A stretch of DNA of 64,000 nucleotides from Eubacterium sp. AF16-48 (GCF_003479405.1 NZ_QUHB01000011.1:1-64000), one strand, 5' to 3'. Counted from the stretch's first letter, positions 7,677 to 17,561 are shown. The notes: generated from the letters alone by a model not told the origin. Translations and numbers: made by a program.

Positions 7677-8408
7677 ATGAAGAAAATATTTCAAGTATCT
7701 TATCTAAGCATTTTAACTTGTCTTATGATGTTTATCTTATCTTCTTGTGGTTTTGATAAAAATAACGCAACCATATCAGATATTTCCTATGATAATAATA
7801 AAGATGAATACGAAGTATATGTTAAAGAAAACGGTAAGTATGTGCCATTTCTTGTATTGCAGAGCGATTATCAAGATGGTAAAACTTTGTTGCTACGAAA
7901 GGAATGTTTGCCGGAAGTACGTAGATTTAATGATTACAGTTCGTATTATGAGGACAGTGAAATTGATCAGTTCTTAGGCAATGAATACATAACGTATTTA
8001 GATGAAATGAGTGATAAGGTAGAATCAGTTGACATTATAATAGCTGCTAAGGAAGCACTAGTTAAATGTGAAAATATTTGTAATCAAATTAACAGAAAAG
8101 TATTTTTACTTTCACTTGAAGAACTATGTTTAAGTGGAGAGTATGATGTCATAGAGGGTGAAGAAATAAAATATTTTGAGAACTATCATAATAGATTATG
8201 TTTGTTAGATGGAAAACCAATCACGTGGATGCTAAGAACACCGGATAATTATGCAGTATCTTTAAATTACGTTTATACGGGAGAAAATAGGTTAACAGCA
8301 CAAAATGCATTTGACAGTGCAGGAGTAAGACCGGCGTTCTGCATAGATTCATCAACAAAAATAGTGTATGAAAAATATAGTGGAGGAAAGAGATTTGTTG
8401 TTAAGTAA
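7677..8408 (+). CDS. DUF6273-like lipoprotein
   Basis: 243 residues from ATG 7677, chosen for the AATGGAGGAAAG site just upstream; the in-frame start at 7608 has none. An N-terminal signal with lipobox (FILSSCGFD, Cys about 23) predicts a lipid-anchored surface protein. The C-terminal half has the DUF6273 pattern: a FLLSLEEL segment, WMLRTPD near residue 180 and GVRPAFCID near residue 225. DUF6273 proteins are often surface proteins of gut Firmicutes with no known activity. Its 3' end overlaps the next gene. Confidence 0.65.
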   Translation: MKKIFQVSYLSILTCLMMFILSSCGFDKNNATISDISYDNNKDEYEVYVKENGKYVPFLVLQSDYQDGKTLLLRKECLPEVRRFNDYSSYYEDSEIDQFLGNEYITYLDEMSDKVESVDIIIAAKEALVKCENICNQINRKVFLLSLEELCLSGEYDVIEGEEIKYFENYHNRLCLLDGKPITWMLRTPDNYAVSLNYVYTGENRLTAQNAFDSAGVRPAFCIDSSTKIVYEKYSGGKRFVVK

Positions 8409-9147
8409 AAAGAAAAAGTTTCTGTCAATTATGGGGTGTATTATTTCGCTAATGCTTATAGTGGGAATGTGTGTTTTCACATTTTCTTATAATGATAAAA
8501 TATCAGAATTAATGATATCAGGAAATGAAGGGGGTACTATGGAGAAAGAGGTTGAAGTACATACCAGGAATGTACCATCAGTGTTGAAAACGGCAGCAAC
8601 TACTATTAAAGAAATGGATCAATGTAAATGTTATCCATCAGAAATTATAATTTTATGCGACGGAAATAAAGTTTTGGATAATAGTTCGTTAGTGTCAATA
8701 AATGCATATTGTGAAAATAGTAAGCATTGGATATCAGTATCAGGGGAAAATGAAAATTCTGTTACTTTGTGTGGGTATTCTAAAAAATCAGATAAAAAGA
8801 TAGTTCTGAATTTTAATGATAAACCTACCATAAATGATGGGGTTCAGGTGGTTTCTAAACTTACATTAATGGAATGGTCAGAGGTACTGAACGGCCTGGA
8901 TTTCAAAGTGGTTTATCCTGAGGGCAAAAGCAGTGATGGTTATACAATTACTAAGGGAGATACATTTTGGGACGATGCAGAAAACAAAGAGGTATACGCT
9001 ATGGCAGAAGATGCATTTGCATATGATATAAAGACAAAGAAAACTGTTGGAATTACTAAAAGAGAGGTGGAAAAATTAGAAATCAGGGAATGCATAAGTA
9101 TCATAAACGATGAAAACAAAGCCGTGTCGGTAGTTGTAAAATATTAA
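8395..9147 (+). CDS. Membrane-anchored protein, unknown
   Basis: 250 residues from a TTG start at 8395, placed 8 bases after GGAGG (8382-8386) inside the end of the upstream gene; an ATG at 8368 lies before that site. The short overlap suggests translational coupling. A basic N-terminus (LLSKKKKF) is followed by a membrane segment (IMGCIISLMLIVGMCVFTF), and the rest is predicted to be extracytoplasmic. No domain recognised. It seems to form a two-gene unit with the DUF6273-like lipoprotein. Confidence 0.6.
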   Translation: MLLSKKKKFLSIMGCIISLMLIVGMCVFTFSYNDKISELMISGNEGGTMEKEVEVHTRNVPSVLKTAATTIKEMDQCKCYPSEIIILCDGNKVLDNSSLVSINAYCENSKHWISVSGENENSVTLCGYSKKSDKKIVLNFNDKPTINDGVQVVSKLTLMEWSEVLNGLDFKVVYPEGKSSDGYTITKGDTFWDDAENKEVYAMAEDAFAYDIKTKKTVGITKREVEKLEIRECISIINDENKAVSVVVKY

Positions 9148-9282
9148 ACAGATTTATAAGTAAATCGTTATAAGTAAATCCAATCAACCCCTACTTGCAC
9201 TAACACCTGGTATCTGCTAAAATTTGTATTAGCAAAAACAACTTACATATAAAATTTTAGAAATACTTAACGGAGGGAAGAA

Positions 9283-9615
9283 ATGAAAGAAGTATATTCA
9301 ACAAATAATGAAGTGGAATTACAGATGCTCGTAGGCTTGTTAGAGAGTTGCAACATTCAGACAAATGTTCGTGCAGGAGGAGCCGGGGATTACTTCAGGG
9401 TAAAAGGCTCAGATGTAATGATATACAAGAGCGTTCTGGTTCGTGATGAGGACTGGGAAAAAGCAGTAAAAATAGCAAAAGATAATGGATTTGAAAAAAA
9501 GAAACAAACGGTAAAAAGAGGAAAAGGAGAAGTCTGGTTAGGTCGGATTTTGCTGGTTATATTCGTTGCAATTTTTCTGGTAAATGTTTACATGGCCGTG
9601 GCAGATTATTTATAA
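9283..9615 (+). CDS. DUF2007-like small membrane protein
   Basis: 110 residues. Residues 1-70 resemble the DUF2007 putative signal-transducing domain: an opening strand (EVYSTNNEVELQMLVGLLES), then a VLVRDEDWEKAVKIAKD helix. The last 25 residues form one membrane segment (ILLVIFVAIFLVNVYMAVA), so the domain probably faces the cytoplasm as a tail-anchored protein. CGGAGGG precedes the ATG. A terminator follows, so it is monocistronic. Confidence 0.6.
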   Translation: MKEVYSTNNEVELQMLVGLLESCNIQTNVRAGGAGDYFRVKGSDVMIYKSVLVRDEDWEKAVKIAKDNGFEKKKQTVKRGKGEVWLGRILLVIFVAIFLVNVYMAVADYL

Positions 9616-9643
9616 AATTATAAAAAACGTATATGATTATTTG

Positions 9644-9674
9644 AGGCACAGGTCAGCTTGTGCCTTTTATTTTT
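9644..9674 (+). terminator. Terminator of the DUF2007-like gene
   Basis: AGGCACA (9644-9650) pairs with TGTGCCT (9659-9665), followed by TTTATTTTT. Confidence 0.8.
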
Positions 9675-9775
9675 GCATTAAAAAGAAGTTCTTCTAAATC
9701 ATAATCCACCTTGTATAAAAACGTTACATTTGTTAGAATTGGTATAAGTAAAAGAATTTAATAATAAGGAGATTT

Positions 9776-11671
9776 ATGGAAAAACAGAAGACATACGGGT
9801 TTTTAAATAATTTTATATATGCCCTGAATATTGAGAGAAAAAGCAATTTAAGATTGCTGGCAATCACATTAATTAAGCCTATAGGAGACATAGTGGGAAC
9901 TTTGTTAAATTCATATGCTCCTAAATATGTGTTGTCATTTATTGAGAATGATTTGCCCCTTAAAACAATAATTATTTATACAATAGTTATTTGCCTGATA
10001 ATGTTGATTTTTGATATTATCAGCACTTCCTGTTACAACAGCTTTGAGTTTGAATACCGGAAGACAGAGGGCTATGTTGAAAAGAAGAGAATGGACAAGC
10101 TATTTCACACTGATTTTAAAAATATGGAATCCCCGGATTTTCTTGATTATGTCCAAAGAGCGAAAACAGCAGTTACCAGAGGAAGTGGATTTCATGGAGT
10201 GTTATATGAAAGCAGAAATTTTATAGCTCAGGGGACATTGATGATTTTGTCAGCCGTGTTAATCGGTATTCAAAATTTACTGATGATGGTATGTTTTATT
10301 ATAATATCATTTGGAACGGCAAAAATATTAACCTATTTCACGAAGCTTGATAAGGAAAAATTTTCTGATGCCATGGCGCCTACATGGCGTAAAATGACTT
10401 ACTTAGAGTCAACCACTAAGAATTTTGATTTTGCGAAGGATATCAGACTTTTTAACATGTCAAATATTTTCCAAAGAAAATTAGATGACGTAAATAACGT
10501 TTACAATGTTAAAAACAAGGAACATCATAACAGATGGATTGTGTGTAATGTTGATATGGAACTGATATTACTTATTCAGAAGGTTCTTATGTATACATGG
10601 CTTGTTTATAATGTTGTTACAGGTGCGTACCAAATATCGGATTTTGTCCTTTATGTGGGATTGGTAACAACTTTTCATAATTCAGTGGGATATGTTAACT
10701 GGATTTATTCAAGTATAAGAGGCAATTGTCTTATGATTAATGATTACAGAAATTTTGTAGACTGGAAAGAGGATAAAGAAACATCGGATGAAAAGGACGG
10801 TCATATTACAGATATAAATCTTAATAAGTTTGAATTTAGATTTGAAAATGTAAGTTTTAAATATCCGGGACACGATAATTATGTGTTAAAGAATGTTAAT
10901 CTAACCATTAAGGATGGAGCAAAACTGGCGGTAGTTGGTGTCAACGGTGCCGGGAAAACTACTTTCATAAAACTTATGATGAAGTTATATGAACCAAGTG
11001 AAGGCAGAATCCTTTTAAATGGCATTGATATAAAAGAATATAACAGAGAGGAATATTTTAAACTGTTTTCACCTGTATTTCAAAATGTGGAAAGCTTTGC
11101 AATGCCGATTTATCAGAATATTTCCTTTGCCGAGGAAGACAAAACAGATATGAATAAGATACATAAGGTATTAGAGCAAAGTGGATTAAGTGAAAAAATC
11201 AACTCTTATGAAAAAGGTGTACATACCAATTTATTAAAAATATTTGATAAAGAGGGAATTGATTTATCAGGTGGTGAAAAACAGCGACTTGCTATGGCAA
11301 GGGCTTTGTACAAAGATGGAAAAGTTGTTATTTTGGACGAACCTACAGCAGCACTTGATGCGTTAGCAGAAGACAGAATGTATCGTGAATTTGAAAACAT
11401 GATAAAGGGTAAGACGGCAGTTTTCATATCTCATAGATTAGGAAGTACAAGATTTTGTGACAAGATTGCAATGTTTGAAGACGGAGTGATTGTGGAAGAG
11501 GGAACTCATGAGGAATTAATGGCAAAGAATGGAAAATATGCATATATGTTTGGCATTCAGTCCCAGTATTATGAGGAAAAACAAAAAAATAGCGATAATG
11601 CGGAAAGTACCAAAACAAATAATAATGGGGATGCAAAAGCATTGAAAGTTGAAATGGAAGGAGGACAGTAG
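9776..11671 (+). CDS. ABC exporter subunit, TMD-NBD fusion (first)
   Basis: 631 residues. An N-terminal exporter-type membrane domain (about 20-320) is fused to an ATPase domain. Walker A GVNGAGKTT lies near 388, signature LSGGEKQR near 497, Walker B VVILDEPTA near 518 and the H-loop FISHR near 549. All catalytic elements are intact. The C-terminal 40 residues are hydrophilic and Asn/Lys-rich. AAGGAG precedes the ATG. The downstream partner overlaps its ribosome site with this gene's 3' end, so they probably form a heterodimeric exporter. Substrate unknown; drug, peptide and lipid export are all known for the family. Confidence 0.9.
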   Translation: MEKQKTYGFLNNFIYALNIERKSNLRLLAITLIKPIGDIVGTLLNSYAPKYVLSFIENDLPLKTIIIYTIVICLIMLIFDIISTSCYNSFEFEYRKTEGYVEKKRMDKLFHTDFKNMESPDFLDYVQRAKTAVTRGSGFHGVLYESRNFIAQGTLMILSAVLIGIQNLLMMVCFIIISFGTAKILTYFTKLDKEKFSDAMAPTWRKMTYLESTTKNFDFAKDIRLFNMSNIFQRKLDDVNNVYNVKNKEHHNRWIVCNVDMELILLIQKVLMYTWLVYNVVTGAYQISDFVLYVGLVTTFHNSVGYVNWIYSSIRGNCLMINDYRNFVDWKEDKETSDEKDGHITDINLNKFEFRFENVSFKYPGHDNYVLKNVNLTIKDGAKLAVVGVNGAGKTTFIKLMMKLYEPSEGRILLNGIDIKEYNREEYFKLFSPVFQNVESFAMPIYQNISFAEEDKTDMNKIHKVLEQSGLSEKINSYEKGVHTNLLKIFDKEGIDLSGGEKQRLAMARALYKDGKVVILDEPTAALDALAEDRMYREFENMIKGKTAVFISHRLGSTRFCDKIAMFEDGVIVEEGTHEELMAKNGKYAYMFGIQSQYYEEKQKNSDNAESTKTNNNGDAKALKVEMEGGQ

Positions 11672-11672
11672 T

Positions 11673-13508
11673 ATGAAAAATAGTAAAGAAAGTATCCGAT
11701 GCTTTAAGTTTTTTGGAAAATTCGCATGGGAAAATGATAAAATGTATTATATGTTTCTTATAGTAAACATTATTATTAATTCCGTGTCTCCTTTTATTAC
11801 AATTTTAGGAACCCAGTACCTTATTGATGAAATTGCAGATGCATCTAAAAGAAACATGGGGTGGATTGTGTTCTGGGTAGCCTTTATTTGTGGCGGAAAC
11901 TTTATTTGTGCAAATGTGAAGAAGTGGACAGGAGAAAACATCTCTAAGATTTGCGAAAAGTTTGACAGAATACTTAAAACCAATTTGTGTATGAGTTGCG
12001 TTAACATGAAGTTTCAAAATACAGAGGACACAGATGTTTTAGATATTATTAAAAATGCGGAGAGAGCATTAAACGAAACAGGGCAGGTTAACGGTCTTAT
12101 TACAGCACTGGCAAACATAATTACTAATTTCTTTGTAGCATTGGGAGTTGTAGTTCTTGTTTGTACAAGGATTCCGTGGCTGATGATTCCGGTAATTATT
12201 TCCTTTGCAGTAAACTCCTATACTACATCGAAAGTAAACAAGGGCAGACGTAAATTCTTCAAAGAAATGAGCACGGTGGAAAGAGGCAGTACATATTTTA
12301 ATACTGAATTGCAGGAAAGCAGATATGCCAAGGACATTCGTCTTTATGATGCATCAGAAATATTTGAAAATAAGTATGATGGGTATGTGGATAGAATATA
12401 CAGGATAAGTAGAAAATATCACATGAAATTTTTAAAATATTGGGATGTAAACATTATATTTTGTGCTATAAGTGATATGGCAATTTATATATTGCTGGTG
12501 GTAAATGTTTTTAAAAAATATATTTCTATCGGTGAGTTTTCAAGTTTGTTTGAGGCAACGGGTGAGTTTGGATATGCAATTAGAAAAATAATTAATTCAT
12601 ATTTGGAGATGAATTACACATCTTCAGTTCTAAAGTTCTATATTGATTTTGTTGAAAGTGTAGCTGTTGAAGACAATGAATTTGATAAAACAACAGTAGA
12701 AAACGGATTGTCAGACAATATAACATTGGAAGAAACAGAAGATATTTTGGCAAAAATTAATAAGTGTGAAATTGAATTTAAGAATGTAAGCTTTAAATAT
12801 CCAAACACGGAAAAGTACATTCTTAAAAATGTATCTGCAAAAATCAAGGCAGGGGAACATATTGCCATTGTAGGACAAAACGGTGCCGGAAAGACAACCT
12901 TCATAAAATTACTATGTCATCTATACGATAATTACGAAGGAAAAATATTAATAAACGGCAGGGAAGCCGGAGAGTACAGTTTCATAGAATATGTAAGGCT
13001 GTTATCTGTGGTATTTCAGGATTTCAGACTTTTTGCTTTTACGATTAAGGAAAACGTAACAGTTTTTGAGGATAAAAATGTCGATTTAGAAGAAATATAC
13101 AAAATTGCCGGAATTGAAGAATGGATTGGCAGCCTTGAAGATAAAGATGAAACCCATATTTACAAGATGTTTGTGGAAAATGGTGTTGAACCATCAGGAG
13201 GGCAGGGTCAGAAACTTGCCATCGCAAGGGCATTATATAAGAATGCACCAATAGTCGTACTGGACGAACCTACGGCAGCTCTTGATCCTATTTCTGAATA
13301 TGAGGTTTACAAAAACTTTGACAGACTAGTTCATGGGAAAACGGCAATATACATTTCTCACAGGCTATCATCTTGCAGATTCTGCGACAGAATAATAGTT
13401 CTTGAGAATGGCTTGGTAGTTGAAGAGGGAACTCATGAGGAATTAATGAAAAACACCAGAGGCCTGTATTTCAATATGTATAATACTCAGGCAAAACATT
13501 ATAATTAA
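11673..13508 (+). CDS. ABC exporter subunit, TMD-NBD fusion (second)
   Basis: 611 residues from ATG 11673, which has GGAGG 11 bases upstream and starts two bases after the first subunit's stop. Same architecture: membrane domain about 20-320, Walker A GQNGAGKTT near 401, Walker B VVLDEPTA near 527, H-loop YISHR. The signature is PSGGQGQK rather than LSGGxxQR. Altered signatures in one half are common in heterodimeric exporters with one weak ATP site, but the Walker B glutamate is retained here. It probably pairs with the upstream subunit. Confidence 0.9.
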   Translation: MKNSKESIRCFKFFGKFAWENDKMYYMFLIVNIIINSVSPFITILGTQYLIDEIADASKRNMGWIVFWVAFICGGNFICANVKKWTGENISKICEKFDRILKTNLCMSCVNMKFQNTEDTDVLDIIKNAERALNETGQVNGLITALANIITNFFVALGVVVLVCTRIPWLMIPVIISFAVNSYTTSKVNKGRRKFFKEMSTVERGSTYFNTELQESRYAKDIRLYDASEIFENKYDGYVDRIYRISRKYHMKFLKYWDVNIIFCAISDMAIYILLVVNVFKKYISIGEFSSLFEATGEFGYAIRKIINSYLEMNYTSSVLKFYIDFVESVAVEDNEFDKTTVENGLSDNITLEETEDILAKINKCEIEFKNVSFKYPNTEKYILKNVSAKIKAGEHIAIVGQNGAGKTTFIKLLCHLYDNYEGKILINGREAGEYSFIEYVRLLSVVFQDFRLFAFTIKENVTVFEDKNVDLEEIYKIAGIEEWIGSLEDKDETHIYKMFVENGVEPSGGQGQKLAIARALYKNAPIVVLDEPTAALDPISEYEVYKNFDRLVHGKTAIYISHRLSSCRFCDRIIVLENGLVVEEGTHEELMKNTRGLYFNMYNTQAKHYN

Positions 13509-13511
13509 AAT

Positions 13512-13559
13512 GAAAGGGCTGATACTTTGATGATTAATCATTAGAGTATGGCTCTTTTA
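13512..13559 (+). terminator. Terminator of the ABC exporter operon
   Basis: Imperfect hairpin AAAGGGCTGATACT (13513-13526) with AGAGTATGGCTCTTT (13543-13557), right after the second subunit. Confidence 0.6.
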
Positions 13560-14118
13560 TGTATTTTACAATGGGGAAGAAGAAAGACCGGAAAGGGAAG
13601 TACTTAAATTATCTGATGCATTTCAGGTTCCTGTAAAAGAGGGAAAGTTTGAGTGGACTGCTGTAGTATTAAATATTAATCACGGGCATAATCAAAAATT
13701 ACTTGAACAGTGTTCAATTTTAGGCGAATATGGTATACTGATTGGGAAAATAAGAGAGTTTCGGCAGGACGCTCAGGAGCTAAAAGAGGCAATTGTAGAA
13801 GCAATTGAGTATTGTATAAGTAATGACATTTTAAAGGAGTTCCTGCTGGAGCATAAATCGGAGGTGACGGATATGCTCAAAATGGAATATGATGAGGCAA
13901 AAACCATGGCACACATACGGGAGGACTCCTACGAAGAAGGCGAACAGGCAGGGGTGGAAAAAGGAACAGAAATAAAACTTATTGAGATGGTTTGCAGGAA
14001 GCTAAGTAAAAACAAATCGGTTGAACAGATAGCAGATGAACTGGAAGAAAATATTGATAATATAAGAAGTATATGTGAGGTAGCACAAAAATTCGCACCG
14101 GAATATGATAAAGAATAG
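13558..14118 (+). pseudogene. 5'-truncated Rpn/PD-(D/E)XK nuclease-family gene
   Basis: One continuous frame runs from about 13558 to the stop at 14118 without a credible start before the internal GTG at 13864. It reads VFYNGEEERPE at the front, then KLSDAFQVP, VVLNINHGHN and REDSYEEGEQAGVEKG, the pattern of the C-terminal two thirds of Rpn-type putative transposase/recombination nucleases. The nuclease core N-terminal to the VFYNG segment is absent and the frame begins directly at the exporter terminator, so the gene was cut by a deletion. Confidence 0.7.
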
Positions 14119-14274
14119 ATTTATGAAAGTATAAAAAAGTAAGGTATCTAAAGTTGCAGTTTCATTGGTAGAGGAGAAAAAAGTGAAAAATAAAATGGTG
14201 ATAAATATCATAAATGAAGGAGACTCAACATATAGTGTGGAGTATGTGGAAAATTAAAAAATGATTTTTTACGC

Positions 14275-14315
14275 AAAAAGGCTGACTCGGAAATTTTCCG
14301 AATCAGTCTTTTTGT
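14275..14315. terminator. Bidirectional terminator
   Basis: GACTCGGAAA pairs with TTTCCGAATC around 14284-14305, flanked by AAAAAG on the left and CTTTTTG on the right. It can end plus-strand transcription and that of the minus-strand phosphoesterase gene, whose stop codon lies inside it. Confidence 0.8.
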
Positions 14316-14905
14316 TCCACTTCTATAATACATCTTTCGCAACCGTTGACTATAATAGTGCCCTGATACTCATCATAGCGTTTAAATTTGCTGGTATATG
14401 ATTTATGTACATGACCGTGTAAAAAGTATTTAGGGTGATACCTATCCATTATTTCCCGAAATACTTCAAATCCCTTATGAGGAAGGTCTTCACCATCATT
14501 AATTTTAAGAGCAGGGGAATGAGTGACTAAAATATCAATTCCCTTATGCCGGAAAATCCTGGGTATAAGCTTTTTAAAACGTCTTCGCATTTGTTTTTCC
14601 GTATATTGATACGGACCTGTGTGATATTTCATGGAACCTCCAAGTCCCATAATTCTCAATCCATCGTGTACATATATGCGGTCATCAATACAAATACATC
14701 CATCAGGAGGGGTATCCTTGTAGCATCCATCGTGATTCCCGTGTACATACAAAACAGGAACATGAGAAAGGGTTACAAGAAAAGATAAATATTGAGGTGC
14801 CAAATCACCACAGGATATAATCAAATCAATGCCCTTAAGTTTGTCCTCAGAGTAGAAATCCCAATAATAAGGGGATTCTACATCTGCAATTACTAATATT
14901 TTCAT
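14303..14905 (-). CDS. Calcineurin-like metallophosphoesterase
   Basis: 200 residues. Metal-binding motifs of the metallophosphoesterase family are in order: D8 in VIADVE, D34 in SCGDL, GNHDG at about 56-60, the later THSP histidine and HGHVH near the C-terminus. No signal peptide, so cytoplasmic. It is last in a probable minus-strand operon, 27 bases after the BMP-fusion gene, with AAAGGAC before its ATG. Substrate unknown; small YfcE-like phosphodiesterases are the nearest type by size. Confidence 0.88.
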   Translation of the reverse strand: MKILVIADVESPYYWDFYSEDKLKGIDLIISCGDLAPQYLSFLVTLSHVPVLYVHGNHDGCYKDTPPDGCICIDDRIYVHDGLRIMGLGGSMKYHTGPYQYTEKQMRRRFKKLIPRIFRHKGIDILVTHSPALKINDGEDLPHKGFEVFREIMDRYHPKYFLHGHVHKSYTSKFKRYDEYQGTIIVNGCERCIIEVEQKD

Positions 14906-14932
14906 TTTAAAGTCCTTTATCTTATTAATCCG

Positions 14933-16834
14933 TTATTTGTCATGTAATCCCTGTTGTAGGGTAACAGGCTTGGCATGCTCCGTTAATTCCTCAATAACCG
15001 GAATTTTTCCAATAATATTATCAGAAAGCCAATCCATTGTAATAATATCATTTACAGACAATGTCTGATTTTCGCTGTTTCTAATAGTTCTGTCCTGAGA
15101 ATAAATAACACCGGAAAATGGGTTAAATTCACCGGAACAGATAGTTTTCTTTAAAAGTCCCAGAAGACGTTTTATGCCTTCAGGAAGCCATGGAGAGCTA
15201 ATAATGTCTATGGCTTTTTGGGACATTCCCCACCAGTAATTAATGGCTGTGGCATCTTTGCCTTCACCGGATTTCCATGTGCCGTCTAATATGGAACGCA
15301 CTAACTGGGTGTAAAAAGGTCCCCAGTGGTACACGGGAATGGCAAGATTCCAGACACTGTCACTGTACATTTTATATAAACCATAATAGCGGCTACCGGC
15401 TTCGGGAACAGACAAATCATGGTCTGAAACGCAATCCGGTTGTAAATCCGAAAGCTGTCTGTCAAAATCAAAATCCTTAAGACAGCGCCACAAAAGGTGT
15501 ATCTGGGCACGGGGATTGGTCATTTTAGCACCAAGGGCAAAAGCATTTATATTGGCAATGGTTCCATAAATAGGGTAATCAGCAATATAAGCGATTTTGT
15601 CATGCTCAGACATGGCACCGGCAATGGCACCCATAATAAATTTCGCCTCATACATACGTGCATAGTAAGTACGCATATGACTGTGAGCAGCATGAAGAGA
15701 ACAGTTTACTATATGAATTTTAGGGTGGGCAATGGCATATTTAAGACTTGCCTGGGAAAAAGCAGGTGAAGTTGTAAATATAACATCGCAGTTTTCTGCA
15801 ATTGCCTTGGCTAAAGTGGATTCTATGGTGTTTACGGTAACATTGTCATAATATACCGTAGTTATTTCGTCCTTTAAACTCTCTTCTAAATGAGCCCTGC
15901 CTAATTCATGAGAGTAAGTCCACGAAGATGAGGCAGAGGTTTTTTCATATATAAAGCCAACCTTCAGGGAATTTTGTGAAGGTGTCAGTAATTTAGTTAA
16001 AACTGAAGGCTTTTTCATGGAAGCAGTCATTCTCAAATCAACCTGTTTTTTGGACATTAATTCAAATTCCGTGTAATTAAGGGAAATCAGCTTCTTAATT
16101 TCACTATCACTTTTAGCTAAAAGCTCTTTATATCCATATAAAGTAATAAATGATAAAAATGAATCTCCCGGAGTTATATGCTTTAATTCATCTCCGCCAT
16201 GGGAAATATATTCGCTTTTAAATAATAGATATAATGAACGAAAGTCTGCCATTTCATCGTCAGACCAATGTTCATCAGGACCTTTACCTACGGCTGCCTG
16301 AAGCTTTTCAAAGCTTCCAAGCCTTGAAAAATATATATAATTTATATGACTAAGTTCATAAAAATCCATATATTCATAGTAGATTTTTATGTTTTTATCG
16401 TCAGTTTTTCTTGGAACAATACGGGTAACTTCACCCATTATAGAGGTAGCCTTAAAGTACTTTAAAACACTGACACGTTTATTACCTTCTAAAACATAAA
16501 ATCTGTTCATGTATTCATAGGCAATAATAGGCGAATTAATTCCTTCATTAACCTGACTTATGCTAAGATTTATCCATTTGGAGGCAAATTCTGAGTCCAC
16601 ATCAAGAATAGGCATAAAATTGCTAGAAAAAGAATTACTTCTTCCGCTGGTTTTAGTGCCGACAATCTGGTCTAAGGGAATTTGTACCAATCCAATAGAA
16701 ACCTCTCTATAATTTCGTGTTTCGTGTAAAATATCATCAAGGGCTTCTAAAGTAGGAATTTCACCTGCAATAAGTTTTGACTGATAATCCTTTTGCCCCA
16801 TTTTTGAGGCACGAATGTAATCATTATATGACAT
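14933..16834 (-). CDS. ParB-like / BMP (PnrA-like) fusion protein
   Basis: 633 residues. Residues about 45-165 resemble the ParB/sulfiredoxin nucleotide-binding fold (VQIPLDQIVGT, then FYVLEGNKRVSVLKYF, where the GNKR loop stands in for the ParB GxRR motif). From about 290 the protein is a BMP/PnrA-like periplasmic-binding domain: KVGFIYEKTS, DVIFTTSPAFSQ, MGAIAGAMS, KIAYIADYP. BMP proteins are normally secreted lipoproteins, but no signal peptide or lipobox is present, so this one should be cytoplasmic. The ribosome site is weak. No permease or ATPase genes are adjacent. The domain calls are inference from motifs; a ligand-sensing role is a guess. Confidence 0.7.
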   Translation of the reverse strand: MSYNDYIRASKMGQKDYQSKLIAGEIPTLEALDDILHETRNYREVSIGLVQIPLDQIVGTKTSGRSNSFSSNFMPILDVDSEFASKWINLSISQVNEGINSPIIAYEYMNRFYVLEGNKRVSVLKYFKATSIMGEVTRIVPRKTDDKNIKIYYEYMDFYELSHINYIYFSRLGSFEKLQAAVGKGPDEHWSDDEMADFRSLYLLFKSEYISHGGDELKHITPGDSFLSFITLYGYKELLAKSDSEIKKLISLNYTEFELMSKKQVDLRMTASMKKPSVLTKLLTPSQNSLKVGFIYEKTSASSSWTYSHELGRAHLEESLKDEITTVYYDNVTVNTIESTLAKAIAENCDVIFTTSPAFSQASLKYAIAHPKIHIVNCSLHAAHSHMRTYYARMYEAKFIMGAIAGAMSEHDKIAYIADYPIYGTIANINAFALGAKMTNPRAQIHLLWRCLKDFDFDRQLSDLQPDCVSDHDLSVPEAGSRYYGLYKMYSDSVWNLAIPVYHWGPFYTQLVRSILDGTWKSGEGKDATAINYWWGMSQKAIDIISSPWLPEGIKRLLGLLKKTICSGEFNPFSGVIYSQDRTIRNSENQTLSVNDIITMDWLSDNIIGKIPVIEELTEHAKPVTLQQGLHDK

Positions 16835-16883
16835 AAAATTTAACAGGATAACCGGTTAAGATTATCACAATCCTTCCTAAAAA

Positions 16884-17561
16884 TTAGTTCTTACGATAGT
16901 ATACACTTACTCCCTCATTTTGGTAATAAGCCGTAATGGTTATAGACTTGGTTTTCCACCAACTCTCTTTATTTCCATTAGAATATTCTCTTGAATATGT
17001 AGCGTCACCATATTTTTTCGTAATATTTGATAAAATGGTTTCATAGGAAGTTTCTCCTAAAGAACCGTATTGTATACGGATTTCCAATAATTTATCATTA
17101 AAAAAAACATACTGTAAAAGGGCATTGGGGTCTGACGGTGCCACAGACATTCCAAAGAATGAAGCGGTGTTGGCAATATCAAATTTGTAAGTAAGATATC
17201 CGTAACCGTCTGTGGATTCCTTATAATCTCCATCTACAGTATCATACTGTTTATCTTCGTATTTTTTTATTTCTTTGTAGGAATCAGAAAATTTAATCTT
17301 TCTTTCGCTGGTGATTTTAGCGTTACATGTTCCATCCTGGGCACCGGATTCCGCAACAACGGAAATGGTTTTTGCCGTCTGACTTTCAGCTGTCTGGTTG
17401 GAAGGTGCAGATTTATTGAAATCTCCAAATTTCAGTGCGAATATTACTACCACAAAGACAACAATAATGCACAAAGATGCAATAATTATGTAAGGTGCAC
17501 TGTTTTTAGTGTTTTTTTGTTCCTGATTTGTGTTTTTATTAACAGATGTACGGCTACTCAT
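16884..17561 (-). CDS. Membrane-anchored protein, unknown
   Basis: 225 residues from the ATG at 17561, preceded by TTGGAGGA; a longer in-frame start at 17597 has no such site. Residues 1-20 are hydrophilic and cytoplasmic, then a membrane segment (PYIIIASLCIIVVFVVVIFAL), a Ser/Thr/Gln-rich linker and a C-terminal extracytoplasmic domain with ITKKYGDATYSREYSNG and a closing YYQNEGVSVYYRKN. It is first of three minus-strand genes. I do not recognise the domain. Confidence 0.6.
   Translation of the reverse strand: MSSRTSVNKNTNQEQKNTKNSAPYIIIASLCIIVVFVVVIFALKFGDFNKSAPSNQTAESQTAKTISVVAESGAQDGTCNAKITSERKIKFSDSYKEIKKYEDKQYDTVDGDYKESTDGYGYLTYKFDIANTASFFGMSVAPSDPNALLQYVFFNDKLLEIRIQYGSLGETSYETILSNITKKYGDATYSREYSNGNKESWWKTKSITITAYYQNEGVSVYYRKN

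Noticed and set aside
3231..9150. Integrated element with attachment sites at tRNA-Lys
   Set aside because: I found no second copy of the tRNA 3' end and no integrase; the tRNA neighbourhood alone is not enough.
14183..14257. 24-codon frame with a GGAG-like site
   Set aside because: GTG start, no recognisable product, and it follows a broken gene; chance is likely.
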